Source: Piliocolobus tephrosceles
Taxonomy: Eukaryota > Chordata > Mammalia > Primates > Cercopithecidae
Direction of reading: 5' to 3'
DNA: 64,000 nt
Assembly (NCBI RefSeq): GCF_002776525.5
Contig: NC_045437.1
Location: forward strand, 138,855,150-138,919,149
How positions within the stretch are numbered: position 1 is the stretch's first letter; each line of letters opens with the position of its first letter. Shown one piece after another: positions 61,180 to 64,000 of the stretch. The translations under genes and the position numbers were made by a program. The notes beneath the pieces were generated by a model. It had not been told where the DNA came from, did no database searches, and saw only the letters and a list, made by a program, of their open reading frames with translations.

Positions 61180-61499
61180 TGCTTTGGTCAATTCAACCTG
61201 GGGGGAAAGAGTCAAATATGTCCAAACCTGAAGGATCAAACACAGGGGAAAAGACCGAATCATTTAGCTGAAACCAACTGAGACAAGATCACTTCAGCAA
61301 GTCGTTTAAAACACGAACAAACATCATAAAAACAAACAGAACCCATAGACCAGTTGAGATTTTATACAAAGGTATTGCAATCATATAAATACAAAAGGGG
61401 GAAATCATTATGAAAAATTCATCATTATCCCTAATATTCAATATACAAGAACCTCAAAGGTATGTATTTCCAATCTACATCCCACTATAATTTTCTTGT

Positions 61500-61788
61500 T
61501 TTGTTTTTGAGACAGAGTCTCACTCTGTGGCCCAGGCTGGAGTGCAGTGGCTTGCTCTCAGTTCACCACAACCTCCAAATCCCAGGTTCAAGTGATTCTC
61601 CTGCCTCAGCCTCCCGAGTAGCTGGGACTACGGGTGCACGCCACCATGCCCGGCTAATTTTTGTATTTTCAGTAGAGACGGGGTTTCACTATGTTAGCCA
61701 GGCTGGTCTCAAACTCCTGACCTCATGATCTGCCTACCTTGGCCTCCCAAAGTGCTGGGATTACAGATGTGAGCCACAGCACCCGGCA
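61500..61788 (-). mobile_element. Alu (antisense)
   Basis: Full-length, G3BP1 intron 1. Confidence 0.9.
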
Positions 61789-62637
61789 ATTTTCTTAAGT
61801 TATTAAACCCAAATAACAGTGTTCCAGTTATAAAGTTATAAGCACATCCTTACTTGAGGCAATATTAGACTCAAAGGCAATAATCTTAAACAACACAGCT
61901 TTGACATCCAGAGACAAACGATCACATTTTCTGGCCCATCTAAATCAGATAAACTTTTAGAACAGCATCTTTTAAAAAGAAACTACAAAACCAAAAATTC
62001 TAAATACGCTTACTACTTCATTCTATAATGTAATAAAAAAAATTTTCAAAATAAAATGGGGGAAGTTAGCAAACAAGATGTTTACACTCAAAATAATTCC
62101 TACTATATCAAAATTGTGATAATTTAAAGTTAACACCTTTGAGTGCCAAGAAAGGCACCTGTCCTATAAGAAGTCCAATTATTGTCAGCTCTTACCAAAA
62201 AACACTTTTTGAATTAAAACCCTGAAATAAGATCATCCCAGCTTTTCATTCATGGGAGAAGAGATAAAATTATCCCAAACTTAAACATAAAGGCAAACAG
62301 AGATAATGTACAGATTTAATTACCACAGAAAAGAAAAATTTTAGCTGCTTTTTTTTAAACAGGGTAGACAAAATAGACTGATCCATTTCTAAATGAGCAA
62401 TTTGTGAAGATACATTTACTCTCATCTACTTCATCTTTGCATTATTCTTGAGTATCTACTCCAATTAGTATTTATTTCACCAATGCCTGTTATTGTCCCC
62501 AAAACTACAGCCACTAATATCAATATGAAGAAGGTTCCCAGTCATACTAGGAGTATTTCGCCTTCAGACATGTGTATTGAGGGTATCAGTAAGAAGAATC
62601 TGGATCCTAAGTCTTAGGCTAATGTACTTTAAAAGTT

Positions 62638-62704
62638 GGCTGGCCACGGTGGCTCACGCCTGTAATCCCAGCACCTTGGGAGGCTGAGGCAGGCGGATCA
62701 CTTT
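62638..62704 (+). mobile_element. Broken Alu: first 67 bases only
   Basis: Starts as a normal Alu 5' end but stops at ggcggatcac with no tail or right arm. Confidence 0.85.
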
Positions 62705-63224
62705 GTCATTAGCTTAATATTTTAACAGTTTACATCATTCTGCAAACTAGGGTCTCAATTAGCATTTAATTTTCCAAACAGATTCTACTTTGAGTTGAGA
62801 CTGTCAACTTCAGAAACATGCAACAGCTGTTAGTCAAACCAAATTTTCAATACTCTCGTACTGAAGTTTCAACATTAGATTTGCCTCAAATACCCTTATA
62901 GTTTCCCATTTACACTGTGAACAGTTCCATTTGAGTGGCAACTGGCTCCTAAAGTCACTCCTTTAATGAAAACAAATATATTATCTATTGATAATAAATA
63001 TCCATCAAAGACCTCAAGGGAAACAGTAGCAGAATTTGTTTTAATTCCACATGACTAAATACGTATTTCCTTTTAGTAAAAAAATTAAACTATATTGCTT
63101 CACTGCTTTAAAAAAATCTAAGTCCTAAATTAAAATAGTCAAAGGTTTCACAAACTCTACATTAGTCATGGTCAGATAAAACACACTGAATAAAGAATAC
63201 AAACTTTTTCCCAAATATTAAGTT

Positions 63225-63310
63225 TTTTAAGAGCAGACACCATTTCTTCCCCAACGTTTTGGCCCCAAAACTTAATGCCTGACACATAATAGACACAATT
63301 TTTTTATTCA
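63225..63310 (+). mobile_element. L2-like 3' scrap
   Basis: aagagcagacaccatttctt and ttaatgcctgacacataata. Confidence 0.5.
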
Positions 63311-63451
63311 ACTTTCTCATACAAAGAGAAGAGGTTAGAATTTTATACTAGCAGAGTTGATTTCTGACCATCTAACTAACAAAACTGACTTATCAGATTT
63401 TCCAGCATTTAGATAACATAACACTGTTTCTTTAATTATTAAAAAATGTTG

Positions 63452-63699
63452 TTTGAGATTAGTCTGGGCAACAACAAAGCAAGACCCTATCTCTCTGAAA
63501 AAATGAAGAAAAAAATATTAGTTAAGTGTAGTGGCACATTACGGTAAGTCTCAGCTACTCAGGTGGCTGGGGCAGGAGGAATGCTAGGGCCCAGAAGCTT
63601 GAGGCTGCAGTGAGCTATCATCATGCCACTGCACTTCGGCCTGGCTGCCAGAGCAAGACCTCATCTCAAAAAAATAAAGTATAAAAATAAACATAAGAA
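63452..63699 (+). mobile_element. Partial old Alu (sense)
   Basis: Lacks the first part of the left arm; diverged; A-rich tail. Confidence 0.75.
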
Positions 63700-63701
63700 C
63701 A

Positions 63702-64000
63702 CTGGCCAGACACAGTGGCTCACGCCTGTAATTCCAGCACTTTCAGAGGCCAAGGTGAGCGGATCACAGAATCAAGAGATCGAGACCATCCTGGCCAACA
63801 TGGTGAAGCACCATTTCTACTAAAAATACAAAAATTAGTCGGCCGTGGTGGCATGCACCTATAATTCCAGCCATTCGGGTGGCTGAGGCAGGAAAACTGC
63901 TTGAACCCAGGAGGCGGAAGCTGCAGTGAGCTGAGATCGCACTACTGCCTACTGCACTCCAGCCTGGGCGACAGAGCGTGATTCCGTATCAAAAAAAAAA
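63702..64000 (+). mobile_element. Alu (sense), runs to the window edge
   Basis: Full-length body with tail beginning at the end of the window. Confidence 0.88.

Larger units (their letters stand above)
61198..64000 (-). other. G3BP1: G3BP1 intron 1 (part)
   Basis: This is the intron upstream of the first coding exon. It holds an antisense Alu, a short broken Alu, an L2 scrap, a partial old Alu and a final sense Alu; the rest is unique AT-rich sequence. Exon 1 and the promoter are not in the window. Confidence 0.8.

Overview
This window is primate nuclear DNA, most likely from an Old World monkey (macaque/baboon/vervet group). Two nearly intact AluY copies (8038-8336 and 57978-58275) carry the 'gcgaggt', 'gcgtaaa/gtgtaaa' and 'gagatccggcc' variants that I associate with cercopithecid AluYR-type elements, and both have clean target-site duplications. 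No bacterial, viral or plasmid gene organisation is present. Most open frames are Alu or L1 shadows.

Two protein-coding genes point at each other, tail to tail. On the + strand are the last two coding exons of GLRA1 (glycine receptor alpha-1): 18488-18634 (M3 and the start of the cytoplasmic loop) and 24654-24968 (loop, M4, stop). The last exon has two in-frame acceptors 24 bases apart that add or omit eight residues. On the - strand are all eleven coding exons of G3BP1, the stress-granule scaffold, between 61179 (start) and 43557 (stop). They join in phase to 466 codons with no stop or frameshift. The non-coding exon 1 and promoter lie beyond 64000, and the upstream GLRA1 exons lie before base 1.

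Region by region: 1-18.2 kb is a GLRA1 intron. There an old degenerate ~34-bp minisatellite was split by an ancient antisense L1, into which two MaLR-type LTRs, several Alus and a nearly full-length younger L1 (9840-16716, with its own Alu) later inserted. 18.2-25 kb holds the GLRA1 exons and intron 8 with L2, MIR, FLAM and MADE1 pieces. 25-34.9 kb is largely unique intergenic DNA. 34.9-43.6 kb is unusually poor in transposons and is probably the long 3' UTR of G3BP1. 43.6-64 kb is G3BP1 exons set in Alu-dense introns.

The two genes share no pathway: one is a synaptic chloride channel, the other a cytoplasmic RNA-binding protein. I found no previously undescribed gene system. The most unusual items are sequence-level: a perfect 12-bp hairpin written into an old Alu (template-switch signature), a scrap of minisatellite inside the old L1, a telomere-like tract in an LTR, an 18-bp triplication in an Alu, and the compact GLRA1 alternative acceptor.
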